Shown piece by piece: positions 23,550 to 35,160 of a DNA stretch of 64,000 bases. Source of the DNA: Sebastes aleutianus (lineage: Eukaryota > Chordata > Actinopteri > Perciformes > Sebastidae); NCBI GenBank assembly GCA_916700875.1, contig CAKAKS010000022.1, positions 13,912,013 to 13,976,012 of the forward strand. Reading direction: 5' to 3'. Position 1 is the first letter of the stretch. The number at the start of each line of letters is the position of its first letter. The translations under genes were made by a program, and so were the position numbers. The notes beneath the pieces were generated by a model that ran no database searches, was not told the DNA's origin, and saw only the letters and a list, made by a program, of their open reading frames with translations.

Positions 23550-24778
23550 CTGCACCTCACAGTGTTTTTCTTCTATTAGTTTCTGTATGTGGTGATTTAG
23601 TTCTTCTGTTCAGCCACAGTGGCGATCATCACTTCTCATGCTAACTAACCACTTCTTATTGTACTTATTCTAAAACACACCATGAATATAAATGCATCCC
23701 AACGCTACACAAACGGCCTCCAGGCTTAATCACTACTGTGACACAGCGACTGGTGACGAGAAAAGAATACAAATTCAGACTTTAATCGATGATGCAGAGT
23801 GAGTCGCCGGTTTGTAATGTGCTACGGGGACGAAACAAACATTCATCCAGGACAAATGTGCACGGACACGAGCTGGGAGTGCAGATGTCTGGAGGGGACG
23901 GGGGTTGATCTAATGTGAGACTGCGGAGAGGGAGAGGACGTGGAGGCGGGGGTGGAGATAGCGGGGTGTCGCAGTTAAAGGTGGAGCCCGTCCTTTCAAG
24001 TCGAGGTTAAAAAGCCTCTGAGGCGGCGACCTTGGATTTAAAGGTCTGCGGGCGTGACTCATAAACAGGTGTTAGAACAGCTGTAATAGGAGGGTTCCTG
24101 GCTGAGAGGGGGAGATGGATGAGGAGCACAGCGAGGGGACAGTAGGTCGGCCTTAGACCACCATGACAGCCCACAGGGACGGGGAGCGTGCATTCCTTCA
24201 CACTGATGAGCTATTTGGCAAACACTTATGGAAATAAGTCCTTGAGATGATGAGATTTAATGTGCATAACAATTACTGCTGCATTTATAATACGCTGAAC
24301 TTAACATTTCGTCAAACATTAGCGTCTGAGAGCCTCAAGTCTTTCTATGTTAATGTAATTTTAACATTATTAGGACTATTCAGCAGGGTAGAAATTTAAA
24401 TGTAGTATTTTAATAGATCATTACGGCTCACCTTAACTCTATATTCCAAGTACGGATTATTAATAAAATTCTGTTAGCAGCTGCTTGTACGGAGGTGGCA
24501 GGTTTTATCTCAGGTTTTTAGGCTACACTAATCACCTGTTTATGTACCTGCTACGTATAGAATAAAATCTCCTTATGTGCATTATATTAACTGAATCTCA
24601 TCAGTTGTGTTAATGCATTTGGTTTGCATACATTAAATGCCAGAGGGAGCAATTAACTGTCATCCATTAACTGAGTTTGACTGTATGAGAACAGCCAAAT
24701 ATCTTTTAAATGTAAGCATGGGGAAACCTGGAAAACACATTTTTCGCTCATAACAGTGTTAGTTTTGGTCGTACTCAC
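23550..24778. other. Unique DNA downstream of the candidate exon
   Basis: If the minus-strand exon at 24779-24928 is real, this is the intron that follows it. A purine-rich G-dense block lies at 23880-23990 (plus strand). Nothing else is recognised. Confidence 0.4.
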
Positions 24779-24928
24779 TCAGCTCTGCGATGCTGCCCAC
24801 CCGGGTTGCGAGCAGCGACTGTTCCAGCGTGCGGAGCTCGGCCTGGGTGTACGCCTGACTCTCGCCCCCCCTCCCTGAGCGCTGCTGGTCCCGGTGCAGG
24901 TTCAGACTCTCCGGCAGGCTCAGCACAC
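24779..24928 (-). CDS. Candidate internal coding exon of an unidentified gene
   Basis: On the minus strand a textbook acceptor (TTTTTCTGTCCTGTTTCTGCAG in two parts, AG at 24930-24929) opens a 150-nt exon that ends at a donor GTGAGTAC (GT at 24778-24777). A CTTGAC branch-point-like word lies about 25 nt before the AG. The exon is phase 1 at both ends, free of stops and visibly GC-richer than its flanks. Its product reads SLPESLNLHRDQQRS, a glycine/glutamate stretch, then LEQSLLATRVGSIAEL, which looks like an amphipathic helix. I do not recognise the gene. The frame also stays open upstream to an ATG at 25016, and the polypyrimidine tract would translate to a signal-peptide-like FLFLTFFCPVSA, so a first exon encoding a secreted protein is an alternative. 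The base before the donor is A rather than G, a mild weakness. Confidence 0.55.
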
Positions 24929-26333
24929 CTGCAGAAACAGGACAGAAAAAGGTCAAGAACAGGAAGTATTTAACGCATCCGCTTTTAGTGAAAAAAGTTT
25001 TCATCCGCAGCAACATTACAGCTCCTCACTTTTCTGCTGATGTCAAATTAATCACCACCTCTGTGAAATAACAGGGGGAACGCAAAACTGTGGGAAAACA
25101 CACAAATCAGCATTTTAAGTTAAATATTGAAAACAGAGCTGGTAAGCTGGATGAAAACACACACGTTCATCTCACGTGCAGCAGCCAGAGAGCAAACATT
25201 TGTTTAATGGATTAAACATGGTGACAAAGTCGCAGGTTAATAGCGTACTGTAGCGTACGTCTTCATTCTGTGGTGAAAAACATCCCAGCTGGTATCATGA
25301 ATATAAACGTTTTAATGAATGGTGATGTTGATTTATTTTGTGATGTGCAGCAGCTCTTCAACACAAAGGCTTCTTTTAAACATTAAAATTCCACGACCCA
25401 AAGTGCCGAACCGCTTATCATCTTTGAAATAAATTGTCTCCGCAGTGAATTTTTTAGTTTGATATCACTCTCGTCTTGGCTTCCCGCCCGACTTTTAGTT
25501 CATAGCTTGAACTCTAATTGAGCCAATTAGGCTGCGAGCCACATTTGTTACTTCAAAGCTGCAAATTCAAAGTGCGACCTTGAGCATAAACAGTGTGTGT
25601 TTTCCTTGTGATCACAGGTGTGTGTGTGTTTTTTTCTCCCCCTCCTCTCCTCCTGCAAACAAGGTGCAGCAGATAATGTTGGCTGGAGAGGATTAATCCA
25701 TTTAGGAGGTGTTACTGCAGCCAGGCTTTGTTTAGCTGCAGAGAATGGCTGGTGACAGATGGGATATTGAGTTTTTTTGCTTCAGGAGAATGGAAAGCAA
25801 CACCCTGCCGAGTGCTAATCCTAATGACACGGCGCAGGGGGACTCGCCGTTTCTCAACAAACAGTAATTACAACATGGAGGAACTTAGTCAATTTTGTCT
25901 GTGTGCGTGTGATGCCAGAACAGAAGACAAAAGACCAGCACAGGAGTCGCCAGATTCTTCCCACAGTGTCCAGCCCAAGAATTCCAGTATTCCCCAGTCA
26001 GAGTCGCGCTCCCTCTTCCTCCCACAGCCTTTCCGGGGAGGTCAGCTTTATTTGGAGCCTCCGATAATGATTACAACAGTCTGTTTAACCGCTGAACGGT
26101 ATTCATGAAACAGCTGGTATTAGGGTGTGTCTCAAAAGGGAATTCCTTGACAACAAAAATGAATGTTTTCTGTCTTTTCAAACGGAAGAAAGATTCCCCT
26201 GCAGGCGATGACTCGGTGATGTGCAGGAAGGTGAAAACGGGGCCACATTTGAAGGGTTTATAGAAATCTAACCTCTGTTTAAGCACTTATATGACTATAT
26301 TTCAAGGTGCAGCTCGGAGCTACAACCATGCAC
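24929..26333. other. Unique non-coding DNA, probable intron
   Basis: It lies upstream of the candidate minus-strand exon. A (GT)n stretch occurs at 25617-25630. The 126-codon plus-strand frame at 25728-26108 has no domain or splice support. Confidence 0.4.
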
Positions 26334-26380
26334 AGTCATGCGATTAATCGTGATTAAGTATTTTAATGGATTGACAGCCC
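26334..26380 (-). mobile_element. Family C MITE terminal fragment
   Basis: GTCATGCGATTAATCGTGAT, then TAAGTATTTTAATGG and TTGACAGCCC match the last 50 bp of the 17974-18710 copy. Only this end remains. Confidence 0.7.
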
Positions 26381-27882
26381 GACAGCGCTGCAAGGCACTG
26401 CACAAGTTTGAATAAGGACACGATTCAATGAGTTTCTAAAGATAACTTGGGACTAAATGCGTGTTTTTCCGAAAACAGAAGGTCAGAGATCAAGAGAGAC
26501 TGTGAAACTGCGAAGTAAACAACACATCAGTGCTGCAAATGTCTAGGGAATGGAAAAGCCCCAAAACAGTAAAGTATAAACTCTGAGAGAAGACTTCAGA
26601 GTGGCTCATGGCGAACAGAAAAGCAGGAATTTCCTCCAACCTCGGGGTAAAAAGTAAGCTGTCGGTCGCTCCTGTCCCAGAGTGAAGCGGAGAAATCCCC
26701 TCTAATCACCAAAACCGTATTGGCATTCACGGCTATTTCTACTGGATTTAGCACTTGTGTGTGTTTTATTTTTTGGGGGGAAAACAATTTTGAATTCACA
26801 GTGCTTTCAGTAATCAAGGCCTCCCATCTTCTCCATCACCCCAACTTCATCTCCCCCAACGTTATCTGTTTTTCCCCCCACTGCCCTAACTATTCTTTTA
26901 ATATAATCCTGGGGTTTCAGGGAGCCCTTTGCTGAATAATTCATCCCGTCAGATCAAGACACATAAACAAGTCTGCAGCTCTCTCTTCCCCCACCTCCCA
27001 CTCCCTCTACTTGTTATCTCTCACCAACACTTGGCTTCTCTGGATATAAAAAAATAAAAAAGTAAGAATATTTGATCCTAGGTGCTGTTTGTGTAATAAA
27101 CATCAGAGGTGAGAAAAAGAAGCCGGTCTGGCCCCGTGGAGACGAGGAAAAGAGAGGAGGAGGAAGAGGGGATGCTGACACAAACGTCTGATTAAAAAAT
27201 GACAAGCAACATGAGACTCTGAAGCGTTACAGGCGTGTTTTATAACCTCATATTTCGTGAGTCACTTCAACCACATCTCCCTGTGACCTCCGAGGCAATT
27301 GGATGAGCTCGGCGGTATATATCTGTATACTTGAGAGGCAGTCTAATCCCAGATAAACAGATATGACCTGCATTTTCTATTCCGGGGCTCCCTTCATCTC
27401 TGCTGCTGTCGGGCAGATGAAGACGGAGACTGGGTCACAGGGAAAGACTACTTTAAAGCCTCCGAGCGGTGTACCAAACTCCCCTGAGTCGTCGCCGCAG
27501 AAATACTGCTGCTCTTGCAAGCCGTCATAAATAATGTAGAGGATATTGAGCGGCGCAGGTACGTGCAGACAACAGCTGTCTGCATGGGGACAGATCATCC
27601 GAGGAAAAGTTTGGGGAAATTAATTTAGCGGAGAAGCAGAGGGACAAAGCAAAATATAATTCACATGGCCCAGAACAAAGCAATTATCATAACTCTCCCA
27701 GCTTGAAACGGTGGAAGAACTAAGCCACTCTTTGATATTATCCAGCTTTAAAGTCACTGCAGTGTTAATGAAGTGACTTCTCATCCTGTTTTTTTTATGT
27801 TTATATGAGTCTGATGAGCTGAAAATGATTTGAGAGAAAGCAACACAAATGTGGTTCTTTTTAATTTTTGTGTTGTTGTTTC
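26381..27882. other. Unique non-coding DNA
   Basis: The block at 27230-27600 is balanced in composition and repeat-free, as in conserved non-coding DNA, but I can name nothing in it. The G-run TTTTTTGGGGGG lies at 26768-26779. Confidence 0.35.
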
Positions 27883-27952
27883 AGTGGTTATCAGCCTCAT
27901 AGATGTGGGTCAGTAGGGCCCTGCTACACCCACTAGTAGGTTTTATCATCGA
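27883..27952 (+). repeat. Repeat fragment shared with 54608-54678
   Basis: CAGTGGTTATCAGCCTCATA, GATGTGGGTCAGTAGGGCCC, TGCTACACCCACTAGTAGGT match 54608-54678 with only a few changes. Both copies stop within about 70 bp. Class unknown. Confidence 0.7.
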
Positions 27953-28076
27953 TTCACATGGTCGATCACCGAAAGAAGGAGTAAAAGAAGACGACAGGGA
28001 CCTCTAGCGGAAGCAGAAGCGTAAGTGAGGCGCTGTAGTATAGAGCGTTGCCTATTAGCCCCTCTAAGATCACTAA
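27953..28076. other. Spacer before the trinucleotide array
   Basis: Contains GCGGAAGCAGAAGCGTAAGT. No feature supported. Confidence 0.3.
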
Positions 28077-28539
28077 CTACTACTACAACTACTGCTACTA
28101 CTATTGCTGCTACTACTACTGCTACTGTTGCTACTACTACTACTACTACTACTACTGTTGCTACTACTACTACTGCTATTACCGCTGCTACTACAACTAC
28201 TACTACTACTACAACAACTACTACTACTACTACTGCTACTGTTGCTACTACTACTACTACTACAACAACTACTACTACTGCTACTGTTGCTACTACTACT
28301 ACTGCTATTACCGCTGCTACTACAACTACTACTGCTACTGCTGCTACTACTACTACAACAACTATTACTACTACTACTACTACTACAACTACTACTACTG
28401 CTGCTACTACTACTACTACTACTACTGCTACTACTACTGCTACTGCTGCTACTACTACTACTGCTATTACTGCTGCTGCTACAACAACAACTACTACTAC
28501 TACTACTACTACTACTACAACTACTACTGCTGCTGCTGC

Positions 28540-28570
<31 letters not shown>

Positions 28571-28740
28571 ACAACTACTACTACTACTGCTGCTACTACT
28601 ACTACTGCTACTACTACTGCTGCTACTACAACTACTACTACAACTACTGCTGCTACTACAACAACTACTACTACTACTACTACTACTACTATTACTATTA
28701 CTACTACTACTACTGCTGCTACTACTACTGCAACTGCTAC
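28077..28740 (+). repeat. Large (TAC)n-type trinucleotide array
   Basis: About 664 bp of ACT/TAC triplets with interspersed TGC (CTGCTG), TGT and CAA triplets. Interruptions recur in ordered blocks such as GCTACTGTTGCTACTACTAC and TGCTATTACCGCTGCTACTA, the latter at about 28172 and 28302, so parts arose by segmental duplication rather than pure slippage. The poly-Thr, poly-Val, poly-Leu, poly-Tyr and poly-Ser frames on both strands are artefacts of the three-base period. Confidence 0.95.
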
Positions 28741-28845
28741 TATTGCAATTAACTTCAGCTGTAGGCATTCCCACGCATTTTCTAGTACACACATTATATC
28801 TCGTTTGTTTAATCCGAGCTTTAGAGGTGTTGATTGGTGGCCTTT

Positions 28846-28985
28846 GACAGAGCCAAGCTAGCTGTTTCCCAATGCTTTCAGCCTTTAAGCTAAGCTAAGC
28901 TAACTGTCTCCTGGCTGCAGCTTAATGCACAGATATGGAAGTGGTATTGATCCTCTCATCTCTGCAAGACAGCAAATAAGACGAA
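28846..28985 (+). repeat. Interspersed repeat with TAAGC tandem
   Basis: AGCCAAGCTAGCTGTTTCCC, the pentamer-type TAAGCTAAGCTAAGCTAAC and GAAGTGGTATTGATCCTCTC are hallmarks I recall from a common fish repeat. A diverged piece may lie at 357-395. Confidence 0.55.
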
Positions 28986-29889
28986 TGTTGGACTATTCTT
29001 TAAACAGCTATTAAACAGTTAATAAAGCAATAGCATTTAGTATAAATAAAAATATAACCAGAACACTACTGCTTATATTGTCGCCCTTTCCACGAGGCAA
29101 ACTGCTGAAACCTCAAAACAACGTGAGACGGTCTGTGAGACGGTCTGTGAGGCGAGTTCAGCGGAGCGAAGGCTGCAAGCCGTCTAATAAATCATTACAG
29201 TGTTTACTGAACCTTGATGGAGACGAATGTAAGCACGACCTACAGGCATACACGACGATAACCTTGAGAACCTCAGAGTATCAACTTTCCAGGAACTCAA
29301 GAAAACAGCCGTGTATTCAGCCTCATAATGGAAAACACTATTCAAAAGGGGTTTTGAAAACGTTTTATGCGACAGAGAAGTGCGTCATCCTTCAGCTGAG
29401 ATGGAAACAAGACAATCAGCTTCACAGTCCTTAAATGTCTGACATCCATTAAAATACATCTCAAGTGTTTTCCAGATCCTCCACATCCACACAGAGAGAT
29501 CTGAAGTCCACGACTTTTATTCCATCTTCAGAAGCAGTGCACATTAGTTTCACAGGTGACAGTATAATGTGTTTTGTTTGGGGATTTCTGTAAAACAGTG
29601 CAGGTTTAATGGGACACTATGACATTTAGAATCCAAACTATTTTTCACTTGTTGCCTGAAACAAGAGGTGAAAAAAGGTTCAGATATTTGTGCATTACTC
29701 AAAAAAATAGTCCTGTTAGGTTCTGTCACCGGACCAGAGGCGATGCATCACGGTCTCTTTGCACCTGTGCTGCTGGCTTTACTGAAGCTTGAGGCCAACA
29801 TGCTCACACTTCTATTATTTACTGTTTTTATGTGTTCTTCTATTTTGTAAAAGTAAGAGCATCACTGATAGTATGTGTGCATATGGCTG
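28986..29889. other. Unique non-coding DNA with a short 12-bp tandem
   Basis: GTGAGACGGTCT is repeated twice in tandem at 29123-29146, followed by a partial third unit. A 118-codon plus-strand frame covers this area (29078-29434) but has no domain. Confidence 0.4.
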
Positions 29890-30610
29890 CAAGATAAAGC
29901 CTATTTTTATTTATAATTGATTTATTTGTAGATTATTTTCTTCATTAATCGTTTGGTCTTCAAACTGTCAGAAAATCGTGTCCTAAAAGCCAAGGTGACG
30001 TTTTCAGAATCGCTTATTTGTTCGACCAACAGAGCAAAATCCAAAGGTGCTCAATTTTACTGTCACATAAGACAAAGAAAAGAAGGAAATCCTCATCGTT
30101 GAGACGCTGGAACCAGGGAATTTATTAGTATTTTTGCTAGAAAAATAGTTGCAGATTAATTTAAATTAGAACAGCAGCTAATGATTATTTTTATTGTTGA
30201 TTATTTTCTCGATTAATTGATTAGTTGTTTGGTCTATAAAATGTCATAAAATTGTGAAAATGTTTCCCGAAGCCCAAGATGACGTCCTCAAATGTCTTGT
30301 TTTGTCCACAACTCAAAGATATTCAGTTTACTGTCATAGAGGAGTAAAGAAACCAGAAAATATTCACATTTAAGAATCTGCAATCAGAGGATTTGACTTG
30401 GGTTTTTTTTCTTAAAAATGACTCAGACCGATTAATTGACTATCAAAATAGTTGGCGATTAATTAATTAATCAATTAATCATTGCAGCTCTAACTGAGAC
30501 TCTGGAACCAGTGACTTTGTAATTTTTGCATGAAAAATGGTCGACGATTAATTTAAATTCATCTTTAATTTTCTGTCGATCGGCTAACTGATTAATCATA
30601 GCATTTAAGT
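29890..30610 (-). mobile_element. Nested or tandem copies of a GCAGCTCTA-ended MITE
   Basis: The region holds at least three partial copies. ATTATTTTCTTCATTAATCG (29932) parallels ATTATTTTCTCGATTAATTG (30201); both are followed by TTTGGTCT, a GTCA-AAAAT word and a CAAG-TGACGT word. GAGACGCTGGAACCAG (30100) parallels GAGACTCTGGAACCAG (30498). A clear terminus TTAATCATTGCAGCTCTAA ends one copy at 30493. The layout suggests one copy inserted into another. Confidence 0.65.
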
Positions 30611-33600
30611 ATGTGGTTTTACATGCACGGACAAATGCGTCACAAGCTAGTACGTGCATGTGTGATTAATTAATAGCTCGTTATTCAGACTTTCCTGTCT
30701 TTTGCATGTGAAAGGCATCGTTTAAAAAAGGTCTTTTCAGAAGCGAAATGGGAGCCGGGATTGTCTGGACTGTTGGAGATCCAGCCCCGCGGGGCATAAT
30801 GGGATTCGTGATCAATGCCATCCCTTTTCATGATAGACAGCCAATCCTTTCTGAATGGCTTCACCACTCAGGAGCAAAGAAAGCTCAATTCCTTAATGCC
30901 CGACCTTTGAACAGTCTCCTCGGAGAAAAAAAAAAAAAAAAAAACACTTTAAAGAAAATGACTGCCCAATAAGAACTAAAGCTGGATGACATTTTGATTT
31001 GCTGTAAGCCACATGCGCTGAGCCACTCCGAGTCTAAAAGGACAAGTCAAGGTCAACCGGGTCACCGTGACGCCATGCAACCATCAGCGCCAACGTGTCC
31101 CCGGCACTGCTGCACTGCTGCACCGCGACCGCGTGGCTCAGCTCCCTTATTTTCTGCAGGAATGTCCGATTGATTTTTCTGTTGTGAGAAAGTGGCGCTC
31201 TCCCCTCTTGTCAGTGAGAAAACTCTGCCAGAATATTAACAGGTAGTTGCCATGGCAACAGGCGACTGCTGCCTAACAGCGGCGTGATTGCCTGAGCTGG
31301 AAAAAGCAGCATTTCTTTTTCTGTCTTTTCTTTACTGTAAGGAAAAAGCACATACAGAAGAAGAAAACTCTGAACTGAGTTTTAAGCCCCTGAGCCACGT
31401 CCACATGGATGACCAGCCACCCAACACAAAGCATCTCATCATAGCGGGATGATTCAGCTGGGTAATTGCTGCATCTAGTGTACCAGAGAGACATTTATTC
31501 TCTCATCAATAATGAATGAATGTACTTGGGACTCAGACCACATTAGCAGTGAAACGGCCAAAATGATTAAACAGCCGACCCAACTGGCTAACTGCAAAAT
31601 GTCAGACGCAGATCCATGACCCAGCTGTTGGTAGAAGCCCACAGCAGTGAGAGAAAGAGTGGATACTGAACAAAACTACATTCAATAGAGCCCCGATGTG
31701 CTTTTTTATGGCAATGTGAAGGTCTAATTAGTTATAAATTTTAAATGTGTTCAGCAGCTCTAATCTCCTCTATAAAGAACAATGAATCACGTGGCTTGAT
31801 GACGTCAGCAACTGAACCAGCTATACTGTCTCACAATTATATATGTATATATATATAGACGCTACGTATATGAGGCTTCACCATATGGAAAGGCTAATTT
31901 TATGTGTGAAGTTTCAAATAAATCCATACTTTGATTGCAGAGTACGGACACCCCAAAGTGAAGAAAATATGGAGTTATTTATTTGATGCAAACAAGATCC
32001 ATATGTTGTGCATAACGGTTGTTATCTAAGTTGGAACAAGATACAGTCATTTACCATAAGTCAATATACTTCTCTACCAAGCAGATGCACACAGCCACCT
32101 CAACACGGAGGGAACTTAGTAAATTAAGTTTTATATTCAATGTCATTCAAAGCGATTCTTGCCACTCTAACACAAAAACAAAACACTGTCATCAGCGGGA
32201 ATCATCTGCTCTGCATTTTAACAGAACTTGATTCAATAAAACGTCCGCCTACAAAGTGCCGTACATAAGTTATTTCCATTCTATTGTCAAATTTTATGTC
32301 TCCACTGAAATGGCCTGTGTTGGACAATAAAAGTATTAGAAATATGCTTACTATTATAACTATTTACTTATTATTTTATTAAACTTTTTTGCCCGGCCGC
32401 TTCCAAGAGGAGCATAAAGTGAGTGATAATAAATGGAAAATCCAGCGCACAGATTTTGAGAGCAATCTCAAACCTTTTCATGTCAAGGATCCAAAATACA
32501 GACCACAGACCATGGATGTATAAGAGGTTGTGTCCTGCGTGTTAGTAAATAGCCTACAACTCCATTAAATTCTGTTTACGTCATGCTACTAGCACTACTA
32601 GCTACTGGCTGATAGCCGGTTGTTTGGGAACAGAGACGTTAATACATCCACCAGCGCTACCGCAGCGCCATTTGGCGGCTGTTGGCAAAAAAAGCTTTCG
32701 TCTCTTTGCTTTATACTCTTTGTTCAAGTACCAAATAATATGTTTTTTGTGCAAACTGTGTACTGACAACTCCTCATGAACAATATTCATAGAAGCATTA
32801 GATGTGCCTCGGTAACTGTGTGGACAAGGTAATAATATGTACTCACAAGATAACATCTTATTCCCGCCAGATAAAAAATGTAATCTTCTGAGACTTCAGG
32901 GGCTTCGTAAATCTAGAGCCTGAAATCATGTCATTAGCTGGGTAAAATAAATAATAAATAAACACACATTTCTGTCTATCTAGCATTACAGTAAGGCCAG
33001 TTATCAGGGTACTGTACAACGCAAGAGAAAGAAGAAGGTAATGAGACCAAACAATCTTGATGCCAAATTCAAACAGGTAAATAGATACCACATGCTGTAG
33101 CTATCGAGAGAAAAGTTAGTATTGTGAATGTCCTGGTCAAAAATGACATTTACAGGATAAAGGACTTTTAAATTAACGTATCATAACCCAAAGTTGTTCT
33201 TTGTTACTCATACGGTGACATCTGTATATGTAAGTATGTGTATATGTGTGCACATGGTGACAGCCCTGCAGTAAACCGCTGACGAGCACCCAATACGTCA
33301 GAGATAATAGCTCAGTCTGGTGTGGATGTCGTACTCTGACATTGCCCTTATAAACATTTAATTTCACCAGCTTTCAGCATCCGTGCGCTCTGCAGACAGA
33401 CAACACACAAAGTGTCAGAGAGAGTACTACAATTATCTTTCTCACACAGTGAGAGAGCAGCTCTTAATGGAAGTCCCTGAGTTCTTCCACCTAAAAGGGT
33501 GTCATGGACATCCTTCAGTTATTAGAAAACAGAGCTGCACTGAAGAGCACGGCTGAACAGAAATCTACTCGTCCAATGGACATCCGAAATAAGGGAAGAG

Positions 33601-34840
33601 ATGCAACACAGAAGGGGGTGTCCCTTTCTCTCTATAGTTAAGACACCAGATTCCTTTTATTCTCCCAAATTCCACTCAAATATAGGTGAAATGTGTGCAT
33701 GACGCAAGCACAAGTTTCTCAGTGCATCAGTGACTCACAGTGGGCTCACCAACGATGAGTGAACCTGCTGCGAAAAGGAATATTTTCACCACCTTAAACC
33801 CAAAAGGCCATTTCTACAAAGAGACTGGAATTGTTGAAATGCTTTCCACTTGTCAAACACCCCCCCTCTACCTTCGGTCTCATAGTCTATGTTCACCTTG
33901 AGGAGAAGTTACAAGCGTCCCTCGCCACTCCCTGGTGTGATGAACTTGTTGTTTCCTTGCAGAGAGTGACAAGGTCAGAGTCTAGACGCTCAACAAGTCG
34001 TACGTATTTTGAATTCACGTAATGACTGAACTGTTGTTTTTATCGCCAAGTGGGATGTATCATAGCAGGTGTGTCGGATTTCCTGATATCTCAGGATATG
34101 AGCCGGAAAATACAACTTGGCTGCTTGTAAATTATAGTCTGTGCAATATGACATGTCATTTTAAATGGACACAGTACAGAGAATATAAGCCTTTCAGCCT
34201 CATGAGGCTTTATAACTGTAGTCTTGTTTAATCTTCAGTTGCTGCCCACTGAATGATCGTTCCTCCATCCGCTCATTAGCATTCAAATGATCTTCTGTTT
34301 TCCATCACACTTGTTCTCAGTGAAAGCTCCCCGTCTCCTCCGGTGTAATATCTTCCAACAACACGGGCCCTCACGTCCTTATAAATAAATCAAAACAAAT
34401 AACTGTATCCGGCAATGTAATGAAAACACATGCAGATGTGTTTACTTGGAACGGTCTGCACACAGCATATGCTCATACAGCGCAAACCGGCTGCATCTCG
34501 CTTACGTTAAAACCTGGATTTCCTTCCTTGGACTCGCTCTGCATGTTTGCAGCTGCAGTCTGTTTCTCAACTTGTGTGTGTGTGACCTTGAACTGCTGAG
34601 CCTGAATGAAACTTCTACAACTGAAGATGAAATGACCTTCAAAACCAGCTTTTTGTTACTGATATATTCTAGTATTTCTCAGAAACATCAGGTCCTTTTT
34701 TCCGTGGGATGTATTATGTTACACCTGTATAGTCCGATCCTTTCTTTGAGGAGCGAATGAGCTGAAACTTGCTATAAAGCGCTGTAAAGACGAGGGAAGC
34801 TGCAGATTCAAGTCATAATTCCCATTATTCCCATTCCCAT
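30611..34840. other. Long unique non-coding stretch
   Basis: No gene found. Blocks with CNE-like texture lie at 30700-30920 and 31000-31250. A 17-nt A-run occurs at about 30927-30943, a TA-rich tract at 31838-31858, and a short fragment at 32472-32490 (AACCTTTTCATGTCAAGGAT) matches the repeat at 56390. Chance frames do not exceed 84 codons. Confidence 0.4.
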
Positions 34841-34876
34841 TTGAATAAATGTACATACTTTACTTTCCACCACTGC
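34841..34876 (-). mobile_element. Fragment of a CAGTGGTGGAAAG-ended repeat
   Basis: The plus-strand end TACTTTACTTTCCACCACTG is the terminus of a common fish DNA-transposon-like repeat; only about 35 bp are recognisable. Confidence 0.5.
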
Positions 34877-35054
34877 ACTTGTAACATAATGCATCATGTA
34901 ACATAGCACTTGTGATGCTGTTTAACTCCGTCAGCCTCTTTTCAGTGGTCTGATAATATTCAAGGATTTATCACTCAGAAAAAAAAAAGCTTCTTTTGAC
35001 AGAAAAGAAAGATTCTAGTATTTCTATTCTGTGTAAAATGTGATCTGGTTGAAA
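34877..35054. other. Spacer
   Basis: AT-rich spacer between two pieces of possibly the same repeat; nothing recognised. Confidence 0.3.
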
Positions 35055-35160
35055 ATATATCCCGAGGTACAAGTATTTAGATCACTTACTTCAGTAAAAG
35101 TATATAATATACAATATAACTAATGTAAAAATACTCCTTTACAAGTAAAAGTTCTGCATT
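35055..35160 (+). repeat. Repeat fragment with AGTAAAAGT words
   Basis: GTATTTAGATCACTTACTTC, AGTAAAAGTATA and AATACTCCTTTACAAGTAAA are typical of the inner part of the same CAGTGGTGGAAAG-type family as 34841-34876. Confidence 0.55.

Noticed and set aside
27946..28861. Long poly-Thr, poly-Val, poly-Leu, poly-Ser and poly-Tyr frames on both strands
   Set aside because: All frames of one trinucleotide array; no start context, splice signal or flanking domain.
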